Shown: positions 1 to 9,088, numbered from the stretch's first letter. The stretch: DNA of 64,000 nucleotides from an uncultured Polaribacter sp. (GCA_947497755.1 CANMHT010000005.1:166439-230438), one strand, 5' to 3'. The notes: generated from the sequence alone by a model not told the origin. A program made the numbers and translations.

Positions 1-1
1 T

Positions 2-211
2 AATTATTTAGAAAGACATGCTATGAAACCTGGTATCACTGGCTTAGCTCAAGTAAGAGGTTATAGAGGTGAGATTAAAAAGAAGTCGGACATTAAAAAT
101 AGAATCAGGTTAGATATTTTTTATATAGAGAATTGGTCTATTTTATTAGATATTAAAATCATATTACAAACAGTATTTAATGTGTATACAGGAGAAGAAA
201 AAGCCTATTAA
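2..211 (+). CDS. Undecaprenyl-phosphate sugar transferase, C-terminal part (5' end outside window)
   Basis: This is the last 69 codons of a gene that starts left of the window. The reading frame is open from base 2. The segment [15 protein letters not shown] followed by a run ending in an amphipathic C-terminus matches the conserved end of bacterial sugar transferases (WcaJ/RfbP type), which transfer a sugar-1-phosphate to undecaprenyl phosphate on the cytoplasmic face of the inner membrane and so start capsule, O-antigen or exopolysaccharide units. The membrane-spanning and catalytic parts are not visible. A glycosyltransferase gene begins 2 bases after its stop codon, which fits a polysaccharide operon. 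The family call is firm; which sugar is moved cannot be told. Confidence 0.85.
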   Translation, partial: NYLERHAMKPGITGLAQVRGYRGEIKKKSDIKNRIRLDIFYIENWSILLDIKIILQTVFNVYTGEEKAY

Positions 212-213
212 CA

Positions 214-984
214 TTGTCAAAAAATAGTAAAATATCGGTTGCTATTGTTCTTTATAATGAAGAGCCAATAATCCTGCAAAAAACAATTGATTGTGTCTTA
301 CAATGTAAAAAAGTTGACAAGCTATATTTATTAGACAACTCTTCTAAACCATCTAATTTATATAAAGAAAACTCAAAAGTAAACTATCAGTTTTTAGGAA
401 AAAACATAGGTTTTGGAAAAGCACATAACTTAGTTTTAGAAGAAATAAAAATGACTTCTACACACCATCTGATTTTAAATCCTGATGTGATTTTTAAAGA
501 AGAAACGTTGGAGCATCTTGTATCGACAATAGAAAATCAAGGTGCTGTTGCAATGATAGCACCTAAAGTATTGTATCCAAATGGAGCATTACAGTATACT
601 GCAAGAAAAGATCCGCGATTTTTAGAGTTGATTTTTAGACGTTTAGGCATAAGAAAGAACTTTGTGCAAGCTCAAGAATACAGAAGTCAATTGGAGCAAG
701 CATTTTTTCCAGATTTTATTCATGGTTGTTTTATGTTGTTTAAAACCAAAGACCTTATTGATATCAACGGGTTTGATGAGCGATATTTTTTATATATGGA
801 AGATGCAGATATCTGTAGAAAAATTCGTTTGTCTAAGCGAAAGCTTATGTATGATCCTACTGTAAATATTACTCATATCCATAGAAAAGGTTCTGCTAAG
901 CAACTAAAACTGGTGTTTTACCATTTAATTTCTGCAATTAAATACTTTTATAAATGGTGTTTGTTATATTTTAAGAAGCGCTAA
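214..984 (+). CDS. Glycosyltransferase family 2 (WbbL/rhamnosyltransferase-like)
   Basis: This is a 256-residue cytosolic glycosyltransferase. Residues 8-100 form a GT-A fold start (SVAIVLYNEEP) with the metal-binding DxD-like site in LNPDV near residue 90. The later GFDERYFLYMEDADICRK motif (about residues 190-208) is typical of WbbL-like enzymes that add rhamnose or a related sugar to a lipid-linked glycan. The start is TTG at 214, directly after the upstream stop; there is no ATG before residue 80, which would remove the catalytic core. A purine-rich stretch (aggagaag) lies about 20 bases upstream. It is probably co-transcribed with the sugar transferase. Its 3' end overlaps the convergent regulator gene by 14 bp. 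Confidence 0.85.
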   Translation: MSKNSKISVAIVLYNEEPIILQKTIDCVLQCKKVDKLYLLDNSSKPSNLYKENSKVNYQFLGKNIGFGKAHNLVLEEIKMTSTHHLILNPDVIFKEETLEHLVSTIENQGAVAMIAPKVLYPNGALQYTARKDPRFLELIFRRLGIRKNFVQAQEYRSQLEQAFFPDFIHGCFMLFKTKDLIDINGFDERYFLYMEDADICRKIRLSKRKLMYDPTVNITHIHRKGSAKQLKLVFYHLISAIKYFYKWCLLYFKKR

Positions 985-1576
985 TTATTCCAGAGTATAT
1001 AGCTTTTTTTATTAATCCTGCTGATGACTTTACTTTTAATTTTGAGTAAATATTTTTCTTATGAGATTCTACAGTGTGTTTACTAATAAAAAGTGTATCA
1101 GCAATTTCATAGACTGTTAGTTCATTAGATATTAAAGTTATAATTTCTCTTTCTCTTTTTGTTAATACCCTTTTATTAATTTCTTGAGCTGTATTAGTAT
1201 TTAAATCAGGATTTATTTTGTTAATGATGATTTTTTTTTTGATAGTTTGGATTAAATCATAAGAACAGATATTTTTATTTACTGATCCATCAACAAACTT
1301 TTGTATAAAATTGTTTTTTGAGTTACTAACAACAAGTATTTTAATCTTTGGGAAAAGCTTTTTAAGCTTTTTTATAAAATCATCTCCATTAATTTCTGTA
1401 AAAACAAGATCAGTGATTATTAAATCAGGATTGAATACAGATATTTTTTTAAAAGCTTCATTTGGATTGATATAAGCTCCAACAATGTGGAATATATTTT
1501 CTTGTGATAGAGCCAGTTTCACTCCTTCTAAGAATAATTGACAAGAGTCAATTAAGAGTAGTTTAATTTTTTTCAT
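971..1576 (-). CDS. LuxR/NarL-family response regulator with atypical receiver
   Basis: This 201-residue protein has an N-terminal receiver-like domain (residues 4-120) and a C-terminal LuxR helix-turn-helix (about 136-195; LTKREREIITLIS, then VYEIADTLFISKHTVESHKKN). The phospho-acceptor Asp is kept at residue 56 (LIITDLV). The acidic pair is DS instead of DD at residues 10-11, and the conserved Lys after the GA(D)GY motif appears to be replaced by Cys in GSVNKNICS, so phosphorylation-dependent switching may be altered. No histidine kinase is adjacent. It diverges from the 1655-5282 unit across 78 bp that hold a perfect palindrome and a -7 element, so it may regulate that unit and itself. The target assignment is inference. 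Confidence 0.85.
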   Translation of the reverse strand: MKKIKLLLIDSCQLFLEGVKLALSQENIFHIVGAYINPNEAFKKISVFNPDLIITDLVFTEINGDDFIKKLKKLFPKIKILVVSNSKNNFIQKFVDGSVNKNICSYDLIQTIKKKIIINKINPDLNTNTAQEINKRVLTKREREIITLISNELTVYEIADTLFISKHTVESHKKNIYSKLKVKSSAGLIKKAIYSGIISAS

Positions 1577-1584
1577 AACGATAC

Positions 1585-1610
1585 AAAAATAACATAATTA
1601 TGTTATTTTT
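1585..1610. promoter_or_regulatory. 26-bp perfect palindrome, candidate operator
   Basis: The sequence is a perfect inverted repeat centred between bases 1597 and 1598; its core is AACATAATTATGTT and it extends through A/T runs on both sides. It lies between the LuxR-type regulator start (1576) and that gene's -7 element (1612-1619), so it covers the start of transcription or the leader. A self-regulatory operator is the simplest reading. A hairpin in the short leader is the alternative, although it lacks GC pairs. Confidence 0.5.
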
Positions 1611-1611
1611 T

Positions 1612-1619
1612 CAAAGATA
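1612..1619 (-). promoter_or_regulatory. Promoter -7 element of the LuxR-type regulator
   Basis: Read on the minus strand this is TATCTTTG, an exact match to the Bacteroidota TAnnTTTG -7 consensus, about 36 bases before the regulator's ATG. No TTG is found at the expected -33 position. Confidence 0.5.
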
Positions 1620-1654
1620 AATTATGTGGATATTTACATTAAAAAACATAGACA

Positions 1655-2500
1655 ATGAAAAAATACATTTTAGTATTTGTGATTTCAGTTTTTGGGATGC
1701 AAATACAAGCACAAGACTTGATAAGTGGAGGAACTAACTCTTGGATATTTCATACGCCAGATAATGGAAGCACGAATTTACATTTAGCACCAAAAATTAA
1801 TGGTAATTGGGATTGGCTAAGTCAAACAATTTTTTTTGGGAATGGTAATGTAAGATTTTCAAAGAATGTAGGTATAGGTGGTATCGACCCTAACGTATCT
1901 TTAGAAGTTTTAGAAGAGATAAGAGTTAGATTAAATACTTATCTACCAGATAAAAATGTTGCCAGAATAACTGCATTAGGTTTTAGTAACACTACAGGAG
2001 CACAAAACTGGTCACTTAGAGGAGTTTATCAATATGCGAATGGAGTAAATAATAATTCTATAGGAGGTGATTTAGATTTAATAAAATCTTTAGATGGTAA
2101 TACTATTTTAGGAACAAAAACAGATGGAACTCCATTAGGTTATGTTGGGTTAGGTACTGTAAACCCAGACGAGATGCTTACTGTTAAAGGTAATATTCAT
2201 ACAGAGGAAGTAAGAGTAGATTTGAATGTACCACCAGATTATGTTTTTCAAAAATACTTTACTGGAACATCTACTTTAAAAGAAGATTATAAGATGTTAA
2301 CATTAGAAGAAGTGGAATCATTTGCTAAAAAAAACCATCATTTACCAGAAATACCTTCTGCTAATCAAATTAAAAATGAAGGTTTGAAATTAAAACAAAT
2401 GACTGCATTACTACTTCAGAAAATTGAAGAACTAACTTTATATACTATTGAGCAAGAAAAGCGAATTAAAATGTTAGAAAAGAAACTTTTAAGAAAATAA
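1655..2500 (+). CDS. Secreted tail-fibre-like protein with C-terminal coiled coil
   Basis: This 281-residue protein has a signal peptide (cleavage probably after MQIQAQ, residue 20). The middle has beta-rich segments with repeated VGIGG..P / VGLGTVNP motifs like those in trimeric tail-fibre or adhesin-like Bacteroidota proteins. The C-terminus (about 185-281) carries a lineage-typical block: DYVFQKYF, then YKMLTLEEVESFAKKNHHLPEIPS, then a heptad-rich helix (LLLQKIEELTLYTIEQEKRI) that should trimerise or dimerise. The function is unknown; a surface or matrix role is inferred. It is the first gene of a unit with the metalloprotease 10 bases downstream. Confidence 0.75.
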   Translation: MKKYILVFVISVFGMQIQAQDLISGGTNSWIFHTPDNGSTNLHLAPKINGNWDWLSQTIFFGNGNVRFSKNVGIGGIDPNVSLEVLEEIRVRLNTYLPDKNVARITALGFSNTTGAQNWSLRGVYQYANGVNNNSIGGDLDLIKSLDGNTILGTKTDGTPLGYVGLGTVNPDEMLTVKGNIHTEEVRVDLNVPPDYVFQKYFTGTSTLKEDYKMLTLEEVESFAKKNHHLPEIPSANQIKNEGLKLKQMTALLLQKIEELTLYTIEQEKRIKMLEKKLLRK

Positions 2501-2510
2501 AAATATTGTT

Positions 2511-5282
2511 ATGAAAAAAATAACACTTAGTTTTTTCTTATTTTTAATAATATCAATGGCACAAGCTCAAGGATGTGGGGTGAAAAACTATTTGAGCGCA
2601 CTTAATAGTGTAGACCCAGGAGTAGAAAGTAGTATTCCTACTGAGATAGCAAGAATAATTAAAGAAAGGAAATTAAAGAAAGGAGCAGATAATAATGAAA
2701 TAATAACAATTCCTGTTGTTTTTAATTTAGTTTTCCCTAGTCATTATACTATTGATCAAGGAGCAAATGTACACACTTCTGTATTGCAACAGCAAGTAAA
2801 TATTCTTAATGCAAGGTTTGCAGGGAGTATTAGTGGGGTTGATACAAAGATTCGTTTTTGTATTGCTCGAAAAGATATTAATGGAAATGATAATTTTGGT
2901 GTAAAAAGATATTTTGGAAAAGCTAGTTATCAACCAGATAAAAATAATATTATTAATGCGGATGAACACTTTTTAAACGTAGATACGGATATAAAACAAC
3001 ATTATGATGATAGTTTCCCCACTCACAGTTTTTTAAATATATGGGTAGTTAATTTATTAGATTTATATGGTGGAAATAATTTAGACGGTTACTCTTCAAT
3101 ACCAATTCCTGATTATCAAAGTCCACTTATTTCTAAAGATGGTGTAGTATTGAATTACTTACAATTAAATAAGTACACTGCCTCTCATGAAATAGGGCAC
3201 TGGTTAGGATTATTTCATGTTTTTGAATCTAATCAAGTTGTTGCTAGCCAATCTAATGGAGTTGGTAATTGTAATGAGGTTGACTGTGAAGCCCAAGGGG
3301 ATTTTATCTGTGATACTGATAGAGTGATAGATACCGGTATAGCAAATGTTGCTCCAGGTAATTGTAAAGGATATAATTGTGATGGTCAAATATCTAATAT
3401 CATTCAGAATTATATGGATTATAATTCTAGAGCAAGAGAGCATTGCTATAAAAGTTTTACTCAAGGGCAGAAGAAAAGAATGAGAGATGTGATTAAAGAT
3501 AAGAGGCCCATAATTTATAACAATAGTATTTTAGGTTTAAATGATTATTGTAGTACTGGCAACAATAATGGTACTGGGTACATTAGTCCTTTACAACTTT
3601 TTTGTAGAACATGTTATGAGCCAGGGTTAAAAATACCTGAAGATTATGGTACAGCAGTAAGAAGTTATAAAAATAATTCAAAAGGAAATTTATACATAAC
3701 ATCAGTTACAAATGGGTTTATTCACCCAGGTAATGGTTATGCTGAAGCAAAAATTAGAATTTATGAACGAAATTGTTTGAATTTTAATCTAAAAGAAACA
3801 ATTAATGATGTTTTTGGAGAAATTTATATAATTAATGATAATGCTTTTATCGTGAAGAATTATAAAGAAGTTATTCTTTACATTAAAAATAACAATGTCT
3901 GGTTTGAGAAGGAACGATATGATACCTCAGAATCTGGTCACAATACCAATTTATATGAAACTAAAAAAGGATTCTATTTAGCATTAGGAATATATAATTC
4001 TAAAAATGATAGGACGTTAGATTTGTTTAAGTATGATTATAAGTTGAATGAATTTATTTTAGTAAAAGGGTTTGATACAAAAAATGGGGATTTTGTTAGC
4101 TTTAATATAACCTTTTCAGATACAAGTTTTTTTATAGTAAAAAGTGCCGATACGATAGAAGAGTGGGAAATTGATAATTCAGGCTTTAGTTTAACAATTA
4201 AAGGAACTTTAACAATTCCTTTAATAGGAAATTATGTTCTTAATGGAAAAAATAACCCTGGTTACATTGGTGAATTGGGGGGCTATAAAAATTATTTATT
4301 AATACAAGAAAGAAGATTTAATAACCGTACAGGTTACTATATTGCTGAAGAACTTGATATAATAAAAATTTATAAGAAAAATGGGGAAAACTGGGTTTTT
4401 CATCAAGAAATAAATTTAACAAATAATAATTTAAAGCAAATTAGTGAAATAGAGTTTATCGATGAAAATCATATAGCTATAAAATCTCTTGAGTATAGAA
4501 ATAGTAAAGTTTCGTTTATAAAAAAGGATAATAATAATAATTTTAGTTTAATGAATTTAAATCACTTATACGTAAACTCTACTAAACCTATAAATAACCT
4601 TTGTACAACACAATTTTCAATTAATACAGATACAAAGGAAGTGCTTTTAGATAATATGATGTTAAAATTATCAGATGTATTGCAAATAGATACCACAAAT
4701 TTTGAATTTGCTTCAGAGCCTGAAACAACAAGTTATTTAAGTAATCCAAATTTTATTGGAAGTGATGATACTGTTTATGATTATGAGATATTTGTTGGAG
4801 GTAATACATATCAAACGCTTAATTTAAATAATAAAGCTAAAAAAATAATTGCAAAAAAACGAATTATAATTAAACCAAATGTTATTATTAGCGGAGGTAA
4901 TGTTGTTGCTAAAGTTTCTAAGGAATCGGATTATAATGTTTGCAATTTTGTTGAAGATTGTTCTAATAGTACTATTATAAATACTTTAATAATTTCTCAA
5001 AATACAATAGTAGAAAATATAGAGTTACCTTTATTAAATAAAAACGAGAAAAAGGTAATCAATATATACCCTAACCCTAATCAAGGATTGTTATATATTA
5101 ATAACTATGATGAAATTTTGGAATTAAAATTATATGATTCAGTAGGTAAATTTATTTTTCAAAAAAAGAATGTTAATTCTTCAAAATTAAAATTACCAAA
5201 ATTAAATGAAGGGATTTATAATCTAATTATTTATACTAAAAAGAACAAAAAAATAAATAAAAAATTGATAATACAATATTAA
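2511..5282 (+). CDS. Secreted M43 (cytophagalysin/pappalysin)-type zinc metalloprotease with T9SS sorting domain
   Basis: This is a 923-residue protein. A signal peptide ends near residue 19 (MAQAQ). Residues about 60-330 form the metalloprotease domain: zinc motif HEIGHWLGLFH at 226-236, a cysteine-rich stretch after it, and the Met-turn NYMDYN near residue 302, all as in MEROPS family M43. Residues about 340-840 are beta-rich and unlike anything I recognise; they may form a propeller or adhesive region. The last 75 residues (INIYPNPNQGLLYI onward) are a type A T9SS C-terminal domain, so the enzyme should cross the outer membrane and be released or anchored on the surface. The gene follows the coiled-coil gene by 10 bases and ends at a strong hairpin terminator. 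Confidence 0.88.
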   Translation: MKKITLSFFLFLIISMAQAQGCGVKNYLSALNSVDPGVESSIPTEIARIIKERKLKKGADNNEIITIPVVFNLVFPSHYTIDQGANVHTSVLQQQVNILNARFAGSISGVDTKIRFCIARKDINGNDNFGVKRYFGKASYQPDKNNIINADEHFLNVDTDIKQHYDDSFPTHSFLNIWVVNLLDLYGGNNLDGYSSIPIPDYQSPLISKDGVVLNYLQLNKYTASHEIGHWLGLFHVFESNQVVASQSNGVGNCNEVDCEAQGDFICDTDRVIDTGIANVAPGNCKGYNCDGQISNIIQNYMDYNSRAREHCYKSFTQGQKKRMRDVIKDKRPIIYNNSILGLNDYCSTGNNNGTGYISPLQLFCRTCYEPGLKIPEDYGTAVRSYKNNSKGNLYITSVTNGFIHPGNGYAEAKIRIYERNCLNFNLKETINDVFGEIYIINDNAFIVKNYKEVILYIKNNNVWFEKERYDTSESGHNTNLYETKKGFYLALGIYNSKNDRTLDLFKYDYKLNEFILVKGFDTKNGDFVSFNITFSDTSFFIVKSADTIEEWEIDNSGFSLTIKGTLTIPLIGNYVLNGKNNPGYIGELGGYKNYLLIQERRFNNRTGYYIAEELDIIKIYKKNGENWVFHQEINLTNNNLKQISEIEFIDENHIAIKSLEYRNSKVSFIKKDNNNNFSLMNLNHLYVNSTKPINNLCTTQFSINTDTKEVLLDNMMLKLSDVLQIDTTNFEFASEPETTSYLSNPNFIGSDDTVYDYEIFVGGNTYQTLNLNNKAKKIIAKKRIIIKPNVIISGGNVVAKVSKESDYNVCNFVEDCSNSTIINTLIISQNTIVENIELPLLNKNEKKVINIYPNPNQGLLYINNYDEILELKLYDSVGKFIFQKKNVNSSKLKLPKLNEGIYNLIIYTKKNKKINKKLIIQY

Positions 5283-5290
5283 TTTTTACA

Positions 5291-5335
5291 AATCAACCTT
5301 ATAATATACTAATTGTTATGAGGTTGATTTTTGGT
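5291..5335 (+). terminator. Rho-independent terminator after the metalloprotease gene
   Basis: A 14-bp stem (5291-5304 with 5316-5329, one G-T pair) around an 11-base loop is followed by T-rich sequence. It lies 9 bases after the stop codon. Confidence 0.75.
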
Positions 5336-5666
5336 GTTTTTAAATGAGAAAGTAACATATTTGTAATAGCTTTTTTTTATTATAAATTCATAGAACTTTA
5401 TATTAGAAAGTCAAATAATTATTGAACACACTAAATATTTGGGTAAAGAAAATAATATTTTTGTTTATAAAAAGATAAGAATTGACTATGGTTTAAGTTT
5501 AAGGAAAAAGAAGAGATGCTTGTTAATTGTTTTCTACCATCCCTTGTTGTTTAGTTAATTTGCTACCTATTCTTTACAAAAAGACATGTAATTATAAAAG
5601 GGAGTTGTGCCAAGTATTTGTTTAGATAAAGATAAAAAATAACTAAGTATATACTAAATATTTTGA
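5336..5666. other. Intergenic region, no gene seen
   Basis: About 330 bases between the terminator and the purD promoter. It is AT-rich with no open frame of credible coding character on either strand, no tRNA-like fold and no clear repeat. It may hold distal regulatory sequence for purD, but I see no specific site. Confidence 0.5.
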
Positions 5667-5696
5667 TTGTAAGATACAATGTTAAACGTATATTTG
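5667..5696 (+). promoter_or_regulatory. purD promoter (TTG-N19-TATATTTG)
   Basis: TTG at 5667-5669 and TATATTTG at 5689-5696 are separated by 19 bases, matching the Bacteroidota -33/-7 consensus. The ATG lies 29 bases downstream of the -7 element. Confidence 0.7.
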
Positions 5697-5724
5697 CAGC
5701 CATAAACAACAACACAACACACAA

Positions 5725-6999
5725 ATGAATATTCTTATTTTAGGTTCTGGAGGAAGAGAACATGCATTTACTTTAAAGTTATCTCAAAGTGAAAAAATAA
5801 ACCAACTTTTTGTCGCTCCAGGAAATGCTGGAACAGCACAAATAGCGCAAAACATAGCAATCAACCCTACAGATTTTAATGCAGTAAAAGACACGGTTTT
5901 AAACAATAATATACAAATGGTTGTTGTGGGTCCAGAAGCTCCTTTAGTAGCTGGAGTTCATGATTTTTTCTTAGCAGATGCTGACCTAAAAAATATTCCA
6001 GTTATTGGTCCAAAAAAAGATGGAGCTTTGTTAGAAGGAAGTAAAGATTTTTCTAAAAACTTTATGGAAAAACATAATATTCCTACAGCAAGATATCAAT
6101 CTTTTACTCAAGAAAACTTAATTGAAGGGTATGCTTTTTTAGAAACACTAAAAGCTCCTTATGTATTAAAAGCTGATGGGTTAGCTGCCGGTAAAGGAGT
6201 ATTGATTTTAGATTCTTTAGAAGAGGCTAAAAAGGAGCTAAAAGAAATGGTTTCTAATCAAAAGTTTGGAGAGGCTTCTTCTACAGTAGTAATTGAAGAG
6301 TTTTTAGACGGAATAGAATTGTCTGTTTTTGTATTAACAGATGGGAAAAACTATAAAATATTACCATCTGCAAAAGATTACAAGCGTATTGGAGAAGGAG
6401 ATAAAGGCTTAAATACTGGTGGAATGGGAGCCATTTCTCCTGTGCCATTTGCTACCGAAGACTTTTTGCAAAAAGTAGAAGAGCGTATTGTAAAACCAAC
6501 AGTTGATGGTCTACAAAAAGATGGAATAGACTATAGAGGTTTTATTTTTATTGGTTTGATGAATGTAGACGGGAATCCGCAAGTAATAGAATACAATGTA
6601 AGAATGGGAGACCCAGAAACAGAAGTAGTTTTACCAAGAATAGCTTCTGATTTATTAGATTTATTTGAAGGAGTTGCTCATCAAACTTTAGCAGAAAAAT
6701 CATTTTCTATAAACCCAAAAACGGCAACTACAGTAATGTTAGTTTCTGGAGGATATCCTGAAGGATATGAAAAAGGAAAGGTAATGACAGGAGTAGAAAA
6801 AGTTACAGATTCTATTGTTTATCATGCTGGAACTACGCTTAAAGACGATCAAATTGTAACTAGTGGTGGAAGGGTTATGGCCATTACTTCTTTTGGTGAT
6901 ACTATTGAAGAAGCATTAAAAACTTCGTATACCTCAATTGATCATATTCATTTTGATAAAATGAATTATAGAAAAGATATCGGATTTGATTTAGTTTAA
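5725..6999 (+). CDS. purD: Phosphoribosylamine--glycine ligase (GAR synthetase)
   Basis: This 424-residue cytosolic enzyme joins phosphoribosylamine and glycine with ATP to give glycinamide ribonucleotide, the second step of de novo purine synthesis. The length is normal for PurD. The N-terminal motif ILGSGGREHAF (residues 4-14), the ATP-grasp region (KADGLAAGKGV near 149-159; IEEFLDGIELSVF near 190) and the acidic metal site in EYNVRMGDPETEVVLPR (about 289-305) are all intact. It is a single gene away from other pur genes, with its own promoter. A glycosyltransferase follows after 22 bases and may be read through. Confidence 0.97.
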   Translation: MNILILGSGGREHAFTLKLSQSEKINQLFVAPGNAGTAQIAQNIAINPTDFNAVKDTVLNNNIQMVVVGPEAPLVAGVHDFFLADADLKNIPVIGPKKDGALLEGSKDFSKNFMEKHNIPTARYQSFTQENLIEGYAFLETLKAPYVLKADGLAAGKGVLILDSLEEAKKELKEMVSNQKFGEASSTVVIEEFLDGIELSVFVLTDGKNYKILPSAKDYKRIGEGDKGLNTGGMGAISPVPFATEDFLQKVEERIVKPTVDGLQKDGIDYRGFIFIGLMNVDGNPQVIEYNVRMGDPETEVVLPRIASDLLDLFEGVAHQTLAEKSFSINPKTATTVMLVSGGYPEGYEKGKVMTGVEKVTDSIVYHAGTTLKDDQIVTSGGRVMAITSFGDTIEEALKTSYTSIDHIHFDKMNYRKDIGFDLV

Positions 7000-7021
7000 A
7001 ATAAGTAACTTGTCATTTAGA

Positions 7022-8068
7022 ATGACAAAAAGAAAAATAATTGTTGCACCGCTTAATTGGGGCTTAGGTCACGCTGCCCGATGTATACCAATTATTCATT
7101 TCTTATTAGCGCATAACTATATGCCTATTATTGCTTCTAATGGAGAGGCACTTGCTTTTTTACAAAAAGAATTTCCAGAAATAGAAAGTGTTGAACTACC
7201 TTCTTATAATATTTCTTATCGCAAAAACTTAAAGTTTGGCTTGTTGTTACAAATACCAAATGTTTTAAAAGCGATACGAGAGGAAAAGAAATGTATTGAT
7301 TCATTACTTGCTGCCGACAAAGAAATAGTGGGAATTATTGCTGATAATAGGTTTGGAGTTAGAAGCAAATTAGTTCCCTCTGTGTACATCACACATCAAG
7401 TAAATGTACTTTCTGGTGTATTTACTAAAATCTCAAGTAGCATTCACCAAAATATTATTAAAAAATTTGATGAATGTTGGGTTCCTGATACGAACGATTC
7501 TCAATTTTCTGGAAAGTTATCCAAAGCAAAAAGTAATGAGTTAAATCTAAAATATATCGGTGTTCTTAGTCGCTTTAAAAAAGAACAGCTACCAATTGTA
7601 AATGATGTTTTAATACTGCTTTCAGGAGTCAATTCGCAAAGAAAAGCATTAGAGGAACAATTAATGAATGCTTTTAAAGGATACCAAGGAAAAGTAGTTT
7701 TAGTTCAAGGAAAGATAGAAAAGCAACAAAAAGAGAGTTTGGTAAACGGAATTAAAATTTATAACTATTTGCTATCTGCACAACTCGAAAAAGAAATCAA
7801 TCAATCAGCAGTAATCGTTTGTAGATCTGGATACTCTTCTATTATGGATTTGGCTTTTTTACAAAAAAAGGCATTCTTTATTCCTACTCCATATCAAACA
7901 GAACAAGAATATTTAGCAACTCATTTAGAAAAAGAAAAAATGATTCCGTTTTCTAAGGAAGAAGATTTTTCAATAGAGCAATTGGTAAAAATTACGAGCT
8001 ATAAAGGATTGGAGTATATAAGTACAGGTTTAGAGAAAGAATTACTTAGCCTTTTCGAGCGTAAATGA
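7022..8068 (+). CDS. MurG/GT28-like glycosyltransferase of unknown substrate
   Basis: About 348 residues. The start motif NWGLGHAARCIPI resembles the GxGGH loop of GT-B enzymes. The C-terminal half has VVCRSGYSSIMDLAFLQKKAFFIPTPYQTEQ, the nucleotide-sugar binding signature of MurG/GT28 relatives. This is the widespread Bacteroidota family usually called 'glycosyltransferase' with no fixed substrate; peptidoglycan synthesis by MurG itself is unlikely because the family is distinct. The ATG at 7022 was chosen over an in-frame TTG four codons upstream because the conserved segment begins right after it. It follows purD and its 3' end overlaps the convergent sensor kinase gene by 27 bp. Confidence 0.75.
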   Translation: MTKRKIIVAPLNWGLGHAARCIPIIHFLLAHNYMPIIASNGEALAFLQKEFPEIESVELPSYNISYRKNLKFGLLLQIPNVLKAIREEKKCIDSLLAADKEIVGIIADNRFGVRSKLVPSVYITHQVNVLSGVFTKISSSIHQNIIKKFDECWVPDTNDSQFSGKLSKAKSNELNLKYIGVLSRFKKEQLPIVNDVLILLSGVNSQRKALEEQLMNAFKGYQGKVVLVQGKIEKQQKESLVNGIKIYNYLLSAQLEKEINQSAVIVCRSGYSSIMDLAFLQKKAFFIPTPYQTEQEYLATHLEKEKMIPFSKEEDFSIEQLVKITSYKGLEYISTGLEKELLSLFERK

Positions 8069-9079
8069 AAATTCAGAACCTTCTCCGTAAGTACTTTTTA
8101 AAAGAATATTTTCGTTGTGAGCTTCAATAATATGTTTTACAATTGATAAGCCAAGTCCTGAACCACCTTGATCTCTAGATCTACTTTGATCTACTCTATA
8201 AAAACGTTCGAATAAACGAGATAAGTGTTCTTGTTTTACACCTTCTCCGTTATCAGAGACTTTAATAATGAATTTATTTTCATTGTAATTGTCTACGCCA
8301 ACAGTAGTAACACCTCCAATTTTACCATATTTAATAGAGTTTACAACTAAATTGATAAGTACTTGTTCAATACGTTCAACATCTCCTTTTACAAAAATTG
8401 GAAACTCATAAATACGATCAAAAACCAAGGTGATATTTTTCTTTTTGGCTCTCATTTCGAACAAATCAAAAACATTTTGAACCAGTTCTAAAATATTAAA
8501 TGGTTGCATGTTCATTTTTAAACCATCGGTTTCTAATTTAGCAATCATATCTAAATCTTTTACAATGGCAACCAATCGTTCTACTCCTTTGTTGGCTCTA
8601 TCTAAATATTTATCTAAAATATCTTTGTCGTTAGAAGCGCCTTCAATTAAGGTTAACAAATATCCTTGTACTGTAAAAAGAGGTGTTTTTAATTCATGAG
8701 CAACATTCCCTAAAAAATCTCGCCTAAAAGAATCTCTTTCGGTTAGATTTTGAATTTCAATTCTTTTTCCTTCAGCAAACTTTTGTACACTTTTAGAAAG
8801 AGTTTCCATATCTGTGGTTACAGATTGCCTTTGTAAATCTTCAATTTCTAACAGAGAAACATCGTCATATATTTTTCGAACCCTTCTATAAATAAAATAT
8901 TCTACTCTGTATTGAATCACAAAAAAGAAAACAACAAATAATAGAACAACAGAAGCTATGGTAATTGCCAATCCATATTTTTCAAATAAAAAATAAGAAA
9001 TTAAGGCAATACCAATAGAAAGTATTGTTAAATACAATGCCGATATAAAGGCAAAGGAATAGGTTTTTTTAAACTTCAC
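8042..9079 (-). CDS. Sensor histidine kinase, PhoR-like
   Basis: 345 residues. Two closely spaced membrane helices (about 9-31 and 37-56) leave almost no periplasmic domain, as in PhoR-type kinases. A HisKA segment follows with the phosphorylated His at 128 (NVAHELKTPLF), then the HATPase domain with an N box (NLVVNSIKYG), G1 (DNGEGV) and G2 (GGSGLGLSIVKHI). No PAS domain is evident. The partner regulator gene lies 9 bases upstream on the same strand. In Flavobacteria this pair is generally annotated PhoR/PhoB; the phosphate link is supported here by Pho-box-like repeats beside the pair, but the signal has not been shown. Confidence 0.88.
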   Translation of the reverse strand: MKFKKTYSFAFISALYLTILSIGIALISYFLFEKYGLAITIASVVLLFVVFFFVIQYRVEYFIYRRVRKIYDDVSLLEIEDLQRQSVTTDMETLSKSVQKFAEGKRIEIQNLTERDSFRRDFLGNVAHELKTPLFTVQGYLLTLIEGASNDKDILDKYLDRANKGVERLVAIVKDLDMIAKLETDGLKMNMQPFNILELVQNVFDLFEMRAKKKNITLVFDRIYEFPIFVKGDVERIEQVLINLVVNSIKYGKIGGVTTVGVDNYNENKFIIKVSDNGEGVKQEHLSRLFERFYRVDQSRSRDQGGSGLGLSIVKHIIEAHNENILLKSTYGEGSEFSFTLEKAK

Positions 9080-9088
9080 AGAAAGTTT

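Noticed and set aside
7010..7021. TTG start for the MurG-like glycosyltransferase
   Set aside because: The extra four residues are not part of the conserved start; ATG at 7022 directly precedes the family motif.
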